From F0422 sp003992255 (GTDB lineage: Bacteria; Bacillota; Negativicutes; Veillonellales; Veillonellaceae), in assembly GCF_003992255.1 (NCBI RefSeq), contig NZ_RQVA01000002.1, forward strand, positions 62,001 to 126,000: a DNA stretch of 64,000 bases, written 5' to 3'. This document shows positions 16,684 to 23,672 of the stretch, in pieces. The notes below the pieces were generated by a model that saw nothing but the letters and a program-made list of their open reading frames with translations, did no database searches and was not told where the DNA came from. The translations under genes were made by a program, and so were the position numbers. Numbering within the stretch: position 1 is the first letter of the stretch; every line of letters begins with the position of its first letter.

Positions 16684-17358
16684 TTATAACTCAATCGTTT
16701 CTCCAGGGTCTACGACAAGTCCCGCTTGTTTATGTTTCGCTTCTAATAGAGCTACGAAGGTAGCAGGTTCTTTATCGATGACAGGCCATGTTTTGTAATG
16801 GATTGGAATGGTAGTATTGGCTTGTATCCAAGATGCAGCTGTGACAGCATCCTCCACACCCATTGTGAAGTTATCTCCGATTGGCAATAAAGCATAATCG
16901 ATATCACCGTGGCGATTGATTAATTTCATATCGCTAAATAGTGCTGTATCCCCTGCGAAGTAAATGCGTTTACCAAAGAATTCAATGATCACACCTGTTG
17001 CATGTCCACCAGGTACACCGGAACCGTGGAAGGCTGGTGTTAATCGGATAGAACCAAATGGAAAGTCGAACTTTCCACCTAGATGCATGGCGTGTGTACG
17101 AGCGCCTGCGGAAGCTGCCTTACCTGCTACCTCAGCTGTGGAGATAACGAGTGCATCGTTTTTCTTGGCAATTGTATCTGTATCGCCATAATGATCATCA
17201 TGACCATGGGACACAAAGATATATTGGCATTGTATATCTTCTGCTTTGGCCATATCCCAAGTATTGCCTGTGAAAAATGGGTCACATACTAGTGTTACAT
17301 CACCATTAGTGAGTGAAAATGTAGCGTGACCATAATACGTTAAACTTACTTTACTCAT
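16684..17358 (-). CDS. UPF0173 metallo-beta-lactamase-fold hydrolase
   Basis: 224 residues, normal for the UPF0173 (YtkL-like) family. Metal ligands are in SHGHDDHYGD (about residues 50-59), with AFHGSG, the FAGDTALFSDM motif near 135, and the C-terminal HYKTWP near 190. A GGAGGG ribosome site precedes the ATG. The family is widespread and its substrate is unknown. It is the first gene of a minus-strand pair with the small secreted protein, divergent from the DUF4352 gene. Confidence 0.9.
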   Translation of the reverse strand: MSKVSLTYYGHATFSLTNGDVTLVCDPFFTGNTWDMAKAEDIQCQYIFVSHGHDDHYGDTDTIAKKNDALVISTAEVAGKAASAGARTHAMHLGGKFDFPFGSIRLTPAFHGSGVPGGHATGVIIEFFGKRIYFAGDTALFSDMKLINRHGDIDYALLPIGDNFTMGVEDAVTAASWIQANTTIPIHYKTWPVIDKEPATFVALLEAKHKQAGLVVDPGETIEL

Positions 17359-17494
17359 ACGAATCCCTCCCTCTCTGTATGGTACTTTGATTATATCATT
17401 TGGGAAATAATGAGAGCAATCATAAATTTAATGTCTAGGGGACTTATAATAGAAGGTCTTCTTAGCTTTATTTATCTATCATACATGAATGATA

Positions 17495-17534
17495 CTTGCA
17501 TAAAACAACTGATTCTTGCATAAAACAACTGATT
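17495..17534 (+). repeat. Perfect 20-base tandem duplication
   Basis: CTTGCATAAAACAACTGATT occurs twice in a row (17495-17514 and 17515-17534). Each copy contains the left arm of the hairpin at 17522-17566, so either copy could pair with the right arm. Confidence 0.95.
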
Positions 17535-17570
17535 CTTATAGATATATATGAGAGTCAGTTGTTTTTTATA
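17522..17570 (+). terminator. Terminator-like hairpin with no upstream gene
   Basis: AAAACAACTGATTCT pairs with AGAGTCAGTTGTTTT (one mismatch) and is followed by T6. It lies between two divergent genes, so no annotated plus-strand gene ends here. A TATAAT at about 17445 is upstream without a clear -35. The remainder of 17359-17707 shows nothing else. Confidence 0.6.
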
Positions 17571-17707
17571 AATGTGATGTCTTTCTTAGAAGAATGTTTT
17601 GGTGTAAATGTTGACGGGGGGGGACATTTTGTATAATCATTAATAAAAGTAGACCTTAATAGTTATTTGTGTATTAGGGGATAGAATTGTTAATAAGGAG
17701 GAAAACG

Positions 17708-18376
17708 ATGGGTGGATTTTTAATGTTAGCAGCATTTGTGTGGTTTGTAGTGGGGCTATTTATTCCTAGAAAAGTAGCACCATTTTTTACAACTAAGCCT
17801 AGATTAAAGATTTTGGGAACTTCGTTCGTGATTGTGTGTGTTGGACTGTGGCTTTCTGGAGGAACGCAAGATGCAAAGCCTAAAGAAACAGGAACACCTA
17901 CAAAAGTAGAAGCAAAAAAAGAGGATGAAAAAGAAACTAAAAAAACAGAATCAGAAACAAAGTCGGATACTACACATAAAATAGGCGAAGTAGTAAAGAC
18001 AAAAGAGCTTGAATTTACAGTATTAAACAGAGAGATTATGCCACAATGGGTGGATGAAGACGGAGTTGAACACCAAAAACCACAAGGTGTATATGTAGTT
18101 GTTACATTAAAGTATAAAAATATTAGTAATAACCCAGTAAAACTAGAGGGTGATGAAATAGGGATGGTCTTAGGTAATAATTCTTATGCATACTCTTACC
18201 GAATTGAACATGCTAATCAAGATTATTTAGATATGGTTAACCCTGGTGTAGAACATACAAAAAAACTATATTTTGATGTACCGCAAGATGTAGCTAATAG
18301 TAAAGGGTTAGCATTTATAGTTGTAGGAAGTGCATTGCATCGTACAAAAGATCAATTTATTTCTTTAAATCCATAA
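17708..18376 (+). CDS. Membrane protein with C-terminal DUF4352-like domain
   Basis: 222 residues from ATG 17708 (AAGGAGG at 17697-17703; an in-frame reading seven codons longer overlaps this site). Two N-terminal hydrophobic segments (about 1-20 and 35-55), then a Lys/Glu/Thr-rich linker (60-90), then a strand-rich domain (95-222) with GVYVVVTLKYKNISNNPVKL, the DUF4352 hallmark. These domains form immunoglobulin-like folds on cell surfaces. First of three AT-rich genes (with 18399 and 19286) that look like one operon. Confidence 0.75.
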   Translation: MGGFLMLAAFVWFVVGLFIPRKVAPFFTTKPRLKILGTSFVIVCVGLWLSGGTQDAKPKETGTPTKVEAKKEDEKETKKTESETKSDTTHKIGEVVKTKELEFTVLNREIMPQWVDEDGVEHQKPQGVYVVVTLKYKNISNNPVKLEGDEIGMVLGNNSYAYSYRIEHANQDYLDMVNPGVEHTKKLYFDVPQDVANSKGLAFIVVGSALHRTKDQFISLNP

Positions 18377-18398
18377 TTGAAAGAAAAGGATAACCGAT

Positions 18399-19271
18399 AT
18401 GGGAACATATAAATGTATTTCCTGTGAAGCATCAATTGTAGCTGACTTTGATAAACAGTTGAAGAAAGGTATGATGAAGAAATCTGAAAAATACCTTTGC
18501 CCTATATGCTTCAAAAGTAGAAATCTAATTAATATGGAAATTAAAGATTTAGAGTATGAGGAATTGCTTTCTTTATATAAAAAGAAGGAATGGGTTTCTC
18601 CGGAAGACTTTACGGTGACACATCGAGTGCATCGTGTAGCACCAGGTAGAATGGATAATGTATATATAGAGGTAGATGAAAAGAGAGGCCTCATTAATGT
18701 CCCTTTATTAGATACAGGATTCTTCAGCGATACTATTACAGATTATATAGTGCCGTTTGAAAATATAGTAGACTTTACTATCATAGATAATGGTAACCAA
18801 ACGGGTGTTGGTAGCAGTTTGGTTGGAGCTGCAGTAGGTGGACTGCTGTTTGGTGAAGCCGGTGGAATTATTGGCTCGATGTTACCAGCAAGGACGGATA
18901 ATCGCCAGTGTAAAATGCTTCAAATTAAATTAATATTAAATAGCATAGGAGACTCTCAAAGATATATTAACTTTATAGGTGAGCACTCTGGAGTGCCATC
19001 CCAGTCTAGAGCGTCAAGTGATTTTAAGGCTATTTATAAGGCATTAGAAGAGTGTGCTTCTGTTCTAACGATTATATTGAAAAGAAATGCAGAACGTGTA
19101 AGGGGCAAAGATAAATCTGTAATAACTACAGAAGATTCTAGAGAGAGTGCTAACGTTGACACAAATGATATCATAGAAAATATAAAAAAATTAGGGGAGT
19201 TAAAAGATATGGGGATCCTTACGGAGAAAGAGTTTGAAGATAAGAAAAGAGAGTTATTGTCTAAGATATAA
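18399..19271 (+). CDS. Zinc-ribbon plus SHOCT domain protein
   Basis: 290 residues. The N-terminus has two CxxC pairs (CISC at 6-9 and CPIC at 34-37), a likely zinc ribbon. The middle has strand-rich sequence and a Gly-rich hydrophobic hairpin (GVGSSLVGAAVGGLLFGEAGGIIGSM, written here in parts: about 136-161) that could insert in a membrane. The last 30 residues (IKKLGELKDMGILTEKEFED) form a SHOCT motif, a short helix-turn-helix found at C-termini of many bacterial proteins. It starts 22 bases after the DUF4352 gene. Function unknown. Confidence 0.75.
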   Translation: MGTYKCISCEASIVADFDKQLKKGMMKKSEKYLCPICFKSRNLINMEIKDLEYEELLSLYKKKEWVSPEDFTVTHRVHRVAPGRMDNVYIEVDEKRGLINVPLLDTGFFSDTITDYIVPFENIVDFTIIDNGNQTGVGSSLVGAAVGGLLFGEAGGIIGSMLPARTDNRQCKMLQIKLILNSIGDSQRYINFIGEHSGVPSQSRASSDFKAIYKALEECASVLTIILKRNAERVRGKDKSVITTEDSRESANVDTNDIIENIKKLGELKDMGILTEKEFEDKKRELLSKI

Positions 19272-19285
19272 CAGGGAGAATTGAT

Positions 19286-19447
19286 ATGAAAGATATAGCC
19301 GGAATCTTATTTTTAGCAGGCGGTGCTTATGCATTTGCAAAAACATTTTTTGGGCATAGATTGCCATTATCCTTGCAAGAGAATGCGGGATTGAAAATTA
19401 TGGCTCTAATGTTTGCAAGCTTTATATTGATGTGGCTTGATTATTAA
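19286..19447 (+). CDS. Small two-helix membrane protein
   Basis: 53 residues. It begins MKDIAGILFLAGGAYAFAKT, has GHRLPLSLQENAG in the turn, and a second hydrophobic segment ending MWLDY. GGGAGA lies six bases before the ATG, and it starts 14 bases after the SHOCT gene, so it is likely the third gene of that operon. The terminator at 19456 follows directly. Function unknown. Confidence 0.65.
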   Translation: MKDIAGILFLAGGAYAFAKTFFGHRLPLSLQENAGLKIMALMFASFILMWLDY

Positions 19448-19455
19448 AACATGAT

Positions 19456-19510
19456 AAAAGGGACTGTGATAAAATGTAGTTAGATTACATTTTAGTTACA
19501 GTCCTTTTTT
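19456..19510 (+). terminator. Terminator hairpin, dispersed type 1, second copy
   Basis: AAAAGGGACTGT pairs with ACAGTCCTTTTT, inner stem AAAATGTA/TACATTTT, then T run. It resembles the hairpin at 15968-16022 in outer stem and loop (TGTAGTT then ATTACA). Confidence 0.85.
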
Positions 19511-19538
19511 ATAGATAAATTTAATGTATACTACAGTA

Positions 19539-19568
19539 CTGACGGCCTATCTCTCTCTATGGTATAAT
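19539..19568 (+). promoter_or_regulatory. Probable promoter of moaC-trmL
   Basis: CTGACG (19539-19544), 18-base spacer, perfect TATAAT (19563-19568), 22 bases before the moaC start, giving a very short leader. Confidence 0.55.
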
Positions 19569-19589
19569 ATACAAGACATGGAGGTATCT

Positions 19590-20060
19590 ATGAAATTAAC
19601 GCATTTTGATGAAGGTGGTAACGCGCACATGGTGGACGTATCTGCAAAGGATCACACGGAGCGCGTGGCCGTTGCAGAAGGATTTATTACCCTCAGTGAA
19701 GAAGCTTTCTATATTGTAGCCAGTGGAAATGTCAAAAAAGGCGATGTATTAGCGGTGGCACAGTTGGCAGCTATTATGGGTGCCAAGCAAACATCGAACC
19801 TGATTCCCTTATGCCATCCTTTGGCATTGACGAAGGTCAGTGTAGATTGCTCATTAGTAGAAGAAAAGCGAGCCGTGTGCATTCGTAGTACTGTGAAAAC
19901 GACAGGTCCTACAGGAGTAGAGATGGAAGCTTTGACAGCTGTTCAAGTTGGCTTGTTGACAGTGTACGATATGGTGAAAGCCGTCGATAAAAGTATGACT
20001 ATAGGCCCAGTATACCTTGTAGAAAAACAAGGTGGTAAAAGTGGCCATTTTAAGCGATGA
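19590..20060 (+). CDS. moaC: Cyclic pyranopterin monophosphate synthase
   Basis: MoaC (EC 4.6.1.17) turns the MoaA product into cyclic pyranopterin monophosphate in molybdenum cofactor synthesis. 156 residues with family motifs GNVKKGDVLAVAQLAAIMGAKQT, LIPLCHPLALTKV, TGPTGVEMEALTAV, and VYDMVKAVDKSM near the C-terminus. Start 19590 has GGAGG; a reading 22 codons longer would run through the promoter. It is followed by trmL. The product feeds the Mo hydroxylase at 57.5-61 kb; moaA and the other mo genes are not in the window. Confidence 0.96.
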   Translation: MKLTHFDEGGNAHMVDVSAKDHTERVAVAEGFITLSEEAFYIVASGNVKKGDVLAVAQLAAIMGAKQTSNLIPLCHPLALTKVSVDCSLVEEKRAVCIRSTVKTTGPTGVEMEALTAVQVGLLTVYDMVKAVDKSMTIGPVYLVEKQGGKSGHFKR

Positions 20061-20072
20061 AATGGTAGGTGG

Positions 20073-20564
20073 ATGATGGAGATTGTATTAGTAGAACCGG
20101 AAATACCTGGGAATACAGGCAATATTGCACGGCTTTGTGCGGCCAATCATATGACACTACATTTAGTAGAGCCATTGGGATTTTCTTTGGATAGTAAATA
20201 CTTAAAACGAGCTGGTTTAGATTATTGGCATTTAGTGGACGTGAAAATACATAAATCCCTAGAGGAAGTGTATGAACAATATAAAGATCGTCGTTTTTGG
20301 TATGCCACAACAAAGGCTGCCCATACCCATGCTGAGGTGCAATATGAAATTGGAGATATGCTCGTGTTTGGTAAAGAAACAAAAGGTTTGCCAGAAGAAA
20401 TTGTGGCGGCCAATCCAGATACCTGCATTCGCATTCCGATGATTGATGAGGCACGGTCTTTAAATTTATCGAATGCGGTGGCAATCATTGCCTATGAAGG
20501 TATGCGCCAATTGGGGTTCCCAGATTTACAGGCGGTTGGGCCAGGAGTATCTATCGAGGTGTAA
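20073..20564 (+). CDS. trmL: tRNA (cytidine(34)-2'-O)-methyltransferase
   Basis: SPOUT-class methyltransferase that 2'-O-methylates the wobble base of some leucine tRNAs. 163 residues. Motif 1 EPEIPGNTGNIAR at the N-terminus, motif 2 VFGKETKGLPEEI near 95, motif 3 IPMIDEARSLNLSNAVAIIAYE near 125 form the trefoil knot. Two adjacent ATGs (20073 and 20076) follow a GGTAGGTGG stretch; the first is given, the second is equally possible. Twelve bases after moaC. Confidence 0.94.
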   Translation: MMEIVLVEPEIPGNTGNIARLCAANHMTLHLVEPLGFSLDSKYLKRAGLDYWHLVDVKIHKSLEEVYEQYKDRRFWYATTKAAHTHAEVQYEIGDMLVFGKETKGLPEEIVAANPDTCIRIPMIDEARSLNLSNAVAIIAYEGMRQLGFPDLQAVGPGVSIEV

Positions 20565-20709
20565 TCTTTTGATAGTAGGTATTGGTTTATAGAAAATAGT
20601 AAATATAGTAAGTCTAATCATATGGTATAGCCTATATATAGTGAAATATCGTAGATTTTCACAGAATGAGCAAAGATTAGATAATATAGACTGTATAGCA
20701 TACACAATA

Positions 20710-20720
20710 TATGAAAGTAT
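20710..20720. promoter_or_regulatory. ATACTTTCATA motif (minus orientation) upstream of ylbF-murB
   Basis: TATGAAAGTAT on the plus strand, 36 bases before the ylbF-like start. Same word as at 9782, 36943 and 54743. Confidence 0.4.
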
Positions 20721-20756
20721 ATAAGAATGAAATCCTAACAGGATTGAGGAGGAACT

Positions 20757-21107
20757 ATGAATTACGATGTAGCTTATGAATTACAAAAAGCAATGCGCGA
20801 TAGCGAAGAGTATAAAGAAATGATGGCAGCTCAAGAAGCCATTCAAGATGATCAGGCTGCAAAAGGCATGGTAGAAGAATTCATGTCTTTGCAAATGCAA
20901 TTGGAATATGCAAAAATGGCTGATGTCCCTGAAGCGGAAGAATTATTGAAAAAATTAGAAGGATTATTGCCAATGGTACAAGCGAACTCTGGCGCTAATG
21001 CGTACTTAACAGCTCATGCACGTTGGACACAAGTAGCAAATGATGTGTATCGTATTATTAGTGAACCAATCACAGAAGGTATGAAAATTTTAGAAAAGGC
21101 AAACTAA
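20757..21107 (+). CDS. YlbF/YmcA family regulator
   Basis: 116-residue, almost wholly helical protein of the YlbF/YmcA (DUF964) family, with YELQKAMRDSEEYKEMMAAQEAI at the N-terminus and repeated heptad-like Leu. In Bacillus, YlbF and YmcA with YaaT bind RNase Y and steer mRNA processing; rny is present at 47.6 kb. Whether this copy does so is inference. GAGGAGG precedes the ATG. The murB fusion starts two bases after its stop, so they are co-translated. Confidence 0.85.
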   Translation: MNYDVAYELQKAMRDSEEYKEMMAAQEAIQDDQAAKGMVEEFMSLQMQLEYAKMADVPEAEELLKKLEGLLPMVQANSGANAYLTAHARWTQVANDVYRIISEPITEGMKILEKAN

Positions 21108-21108
21108 T

Positions 21109-22551
21109 ATGAATACACTACTTGAAGCATTGCAGCAAGCTGTTTCTGCAGATAGAATCCAAGTAGATGCTGAGTTAGCGCCGTATACGACCTTTCAAAT
21201 TGGAGGGCCCGCAGACGTGTTAATTCTTCCTCATTCAGTGAAAGAATTACAAGCTATTATGCATGTACTGCATAGCCATCAGGTAGAGCCTTTTGTATTG
21301 GGATTAGGTTCTAATGTGCTCATCCAAGATGGTGGAATGCGTGGCGTTGTGCTTTGCTTAAAAGAGCTACAAGAAGAAAAGCTCCGTGAAGGAACGCAAA
21401 TCATTATGAGTGCAGGATTTACGTTGAAAGAAGTATCCGAATACGCCCAACGTGAAAGCTTAAGTGGCTTGGAATTTGCCATTGGCATTCCTGGTAGTTT
21501 AGGTGGAGCTGTATTCATGAATGCGGGTGCCTATGATGGCGAAATGGATCAAGTGGTAACTGGCGTAGATGCGGTCGATATGCAAGGGAACTTGCACCAT
21601 TATAGTCGAGAAGAATTGCAGTTTGCCTATCGTCATAGCCGTTTTCACGAGAACCATGAAATCATCGTACGGGTGACGATGGAGCTGCAAGAGGGGAACC
21701 CAGCTGATATCCAAGAACGAATGGACGATCTCACTGAAAAACGGGAATCTAAACAACCCTTGGAGCATGCTAGTGCAGGTTCTACCTTCAAGCGCCCACC
21801 GGGATATTATGCAGGTACCTTGATTGACCAAACTGGATTAAAAGGGTTGTCAGTAGGTCCTGCAGAAGTATCTATGAAACATGCTGGATTTGTGGTGAAT
21901 CGTGGAGGTGCTACAGCCAATGATGTACTCGGTGTGATTCACGAGGTGCAAAAGCGGATTCATGCAGTTCATGGAGTGCAGTTAGAACCAGAGGTGCGCA
22001 TCCTAGGGGAATCTCGTGAACAAACGGGTTCTGTTGTCACCATTATAAGAGCTCAAGAAACAGATATTCCAGCATTGTCTAACTTGTGTGCAGACACATT
22101 TAGAGAAACTTTCAGTTATGACAATACAGAAGAGGAATTACAAGCCTTTTTTGATGAGGCCTATAATCATGATGTATTGAAACGTGAGTTGGACAATGAT
22201 GAGAGCGAAACATATCTAGCTTACGTAGATGATGTGTTGGCAGGATATTTGAAAGTAAACTGGGGCGGGGCACAAACAGAGCGTAAATTAGAGAATGCCT
22301 TTGAAGTGCAGCGAATATACGTGCTGAAAGCATACCAAGGATATGGTGTGGGCAGAGCGTTATTCGATAAAGCTATGCGCATTGCTGAGTCAGGCGATTT
22401 TGCTTGGGCTTGGCTAGGTGTGTGGGAGAAAAATTATAAAGCACAACATTTTTATAAACGCTATGGGTTTGAAAAGTTTGGAGAACACAAATTCATTGTG
22501 ACTCCAGAGAAGGTTGATATCGATTGGTTGTTGAAGAAATCTTTAGGATAA
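21109..22551 (+). CDS. murB: UDP-N-acetylenolpyruvoylglucosamine reductase fused to a PaiA-like acetyltransferase
   Basis: 480 residues in one uninterrupted frame; ordinary MurB is about 300. Residues 1-300 are a complete MurB (EC 1.3.1.98): TTFQIGGPADVLILP, FVLGLGSNVLIQDGGMRG, GLEFAIGIPGSLGGAVFMN, the catalytic Ser in SAGSTFKRPPG, and the Glu in LEPEVRILG. Residues about 305-480 are a GNAT domain very like Bacillus PaiA (spermine/spermidine N-acetyltransferase): TFRETFSYDNTEEELQAF, VQRIYVLKAYQGYGVGRALF (acetyl-CoA loop), AWLGVWEKNYKAQHFYKRYG. No ribosome site or stop separates the parts. The fusion joins wall precursor synthesis to an acetyltransferase; the reason is unknown. Confidence 0.93.
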   Translation: MNTLLEALQQAVSADRIQVDAELAPYTTFQIGGPADVLILPHSVKELQAIMHVLHSHQVEPFVLGLGSNVLIQDGGMRGVVLCLKELQEEKLREGTQIIMSAGFTLKEVSEYAQRESLSGLEFAIGIPGSLGGAVFMNAGAYDGEMDQVVTGVDAVDMQGNLHHYSREELQFAYRHSRFHENHEIIVRVTMELQEGNPADIQERMDDLTEKRESKQPLEHASAGSTFKRPPGYYAGTLIDQTGLKGLSVGPAEVSMKHAGFVVNRGGATANDVLGVIHEVQKRIHAVHGVQLEPEVRILGESREQTGSVVTIIRAQETDIPALSNLCADTFRETFSYDNTEEELQAFFDEAYNHDVLKRELDNDESETYLAYVDDVLAGYLKVNWGGAQTERKLENAFEVQRIYVLKAYQGYGVGRALFDKAMRIAESGDFAWAWLGVWEKNYKAQHFYKRYGFEKFGEHKFIVTPEKVDIDWLLKKSLG

Positions 22552-22554
22552 ATC

Positions 22555-22584
22555 TTGACATATCCCTTGTGTTTTGAGTATAAT
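22555..22584 (+). promoter_or_regulatory. Promoter of rplM-rpsI
   Basis: TTGACA (22555-22560), 18-base spacer, TATAAT (22579-22584). Confidence 0.85.
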
Positions 22585-22590
22585 ATTTCG

Positions 22591-22640
22591 GTAAGCAATT
22601 TGTACGGACTTCCACTAGCCCCGGAAGGTGGCAATTGCTT
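22591..22640 (+). promoter_or_regulatory. Ribosomal protein L13 leader
   Basis: The leader folds with an outer stem AAGCAATT (22593-22600) with AATTGCTT (22633-22640) and an inner stem ACTTCC with GGAAGGT. Position, size and layout match the L13 leader RNA of Firmicutes, through which L13 is thought to repress its own operon. Confidence 0.75.
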
Positions 22641-22676
22641 CTGTTAATACATTCTTGTTATTAGGAGGAAAGCAGC

Positions 22677-23117
22677 ATGAAAACTACATTTATGGCCAAT
22701 GCGAACAATATTGAGCGCAAATGGTATGTTGTTGACGCTGAAGGTAAAACTTTAGGACGTCTTGCTGCCGAAGTTGCTAAAGTTCTTCGGGGCAAACATA
22801 AACCAACTTTTACACCACATGCAGACACTGGTGACCACGTTATCGTTGTGAACGCAGAAAAAGTGCGTGTAACTGGTAAAAAATTATTACAAAAAGAGTA
22901 TTTCCGTCATTCTGGATATCCAGGCGGATCTCGTTTCACTACACTTGCTATGATGTTGGAAAAACATCCTGAACGCGTAATTGAAATGGCAGTTAAAGGT
23001 ATGCTTCCAAAAAATAAATTGGGTGCACAACAATACCGTAAATTGAATGTATACGCTGGCGCTGAGCATCCACATGCTGCTCAAAAACCAGAAGTGTTAG
23101 AGTTAAATATCCGTTAA
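22677..23117 (+). CDS. rplM: 50S ribosomal protein L13
   Basis: Large-subunit protein L13, 146 residues, full length. Family features: RKWYVVDAEGKTLGRLAAEVAKVLRGKHKP, DHVIVVNAEKVRVTGKK, YPGG, GMLPKNKLG and VYAGAEHPHAAQKPEVL. AGGAGG lies upstream of the ATG. Forms the usual operon with rpsI, controlled by the leader structure just upstream. Confidence 0.98.
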   Translation: MKTTFMANANNIERKWYVVDAEGKTLGRLAAEVAKVLRGKHKPTFTPHADTGDHVIVVNAEKVRVTGKKLLQKEYFRHSGYPGGSRFTTLAMMLEKHPERVIEMAVKGMLPKNKLGAQQYRKLNVYAGAEHPHAAQKPEVLELNIR

Positions 23118-23138
23118 TACCGGGAGGAGGAACAAATA

Positions 23139-23531
23139 ATGGCAGTAGCACAATACTACGGCACTGGTCGTAGAAAATCTTCCGTTGCTAGAGTTCGTCT
23201 GGTACCGGGTACAGGTAAAATCACTGTAAACAAACGTGAATTAAATGAATATTTTGGTCGTCAAACTCTTGAGTTAATTGTTAAACAACCATTGGTGTTA
23301 ACAAACACTTTAGAACAATACGACGTTGTGGCAACTGTTGCTGGTGGCGGCCCATCCGGTCAAGCTGGTGCAATTCGTCACGGTGTGTCTCGTGCATTAT
23401 TAGAAGTAGATGGCGAACTTCGTCAATCTCTTAAAAAAGCAGGCTTCTTGACTCGTGACCCACGTATGAAAGAACGTAAAAAATACGGTCTTAAAAAAGC
23501 TCGTAAAGCATCTCAATTCTCCAAACGTTAA
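23139..23531 (+). CDS. rpsI: 30S ribosomal protein S9
   Basis: Small-subunit protein S9, 130 residues. It starts AVAQYYGTGRRKSSVARVRL, has the GGGPSGQAGAIRHGVSRAL core and ends RKKYGLKKARKASQFSKR, the basic tail that reaches the P-site tRNA. GGGAGGAGG ribosome site; 21 bases after rplM. Confidence 0.98.
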   Translation: MAVAQYYGTGRRKSSVARVRLVPGTGKITVNKRELNEYFGRQTLELIVKQPLVLTNTLEQYDVVATVAGGGPSGQAGAIRHGVSRALLEVDGELRQSLKKAGFLTRDPRMKERKKYGLKKARKASQFSKR

Positions 23532-23545
23532 TATTTGGCGATTGC

Positions 23546-23580
23546 AAATCCCAGTACCTTTATGGTACTGGGATTTTTTT
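23546..23580 (+). terminator. Terminator after rpsI
   Basis: AAATCCCAGTACC pairs with GGTACTGGGATTT around loop TTTAT, then T7. Confidence 0.93.
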
Positions 23581-23601
23581 GCATTTTAATAATGAGAGTT
23601 A

Positions 23602-23630
23602 TTGAAAATAATATCCTTTTGATGTATAAT
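23602..23630 (+). promoter_or_regulatory. Promoter of the recJ operon
   Basis: TTGAAA (23602-23607), 17-base spacer, TATAAT (23625-23630), 42 bases before recJ. It probably drives the long run of genes to aspS. Confidence 0.8.
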
Positions 23631-23647
23631 AATGATAATGATAATGA
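23626..23647 (+). promoter_or_regulatory. Repeated GATAAT hexamers, Fur-box-like
   Basis: GATAAT at 23634-23639 and 23640-23645 in tandem, overlapping the predicted start of transcription just after the -10. Adjacent GATAAT hexamers are how Fur sites are often described. A fur gene lies downstream in the same run (30061). The third hexamer is poor, so this is tentative. Confidence 0.35.
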
Positions 23648-23672
23648 AAGAAAAATCCATCCTGAGGTACGT

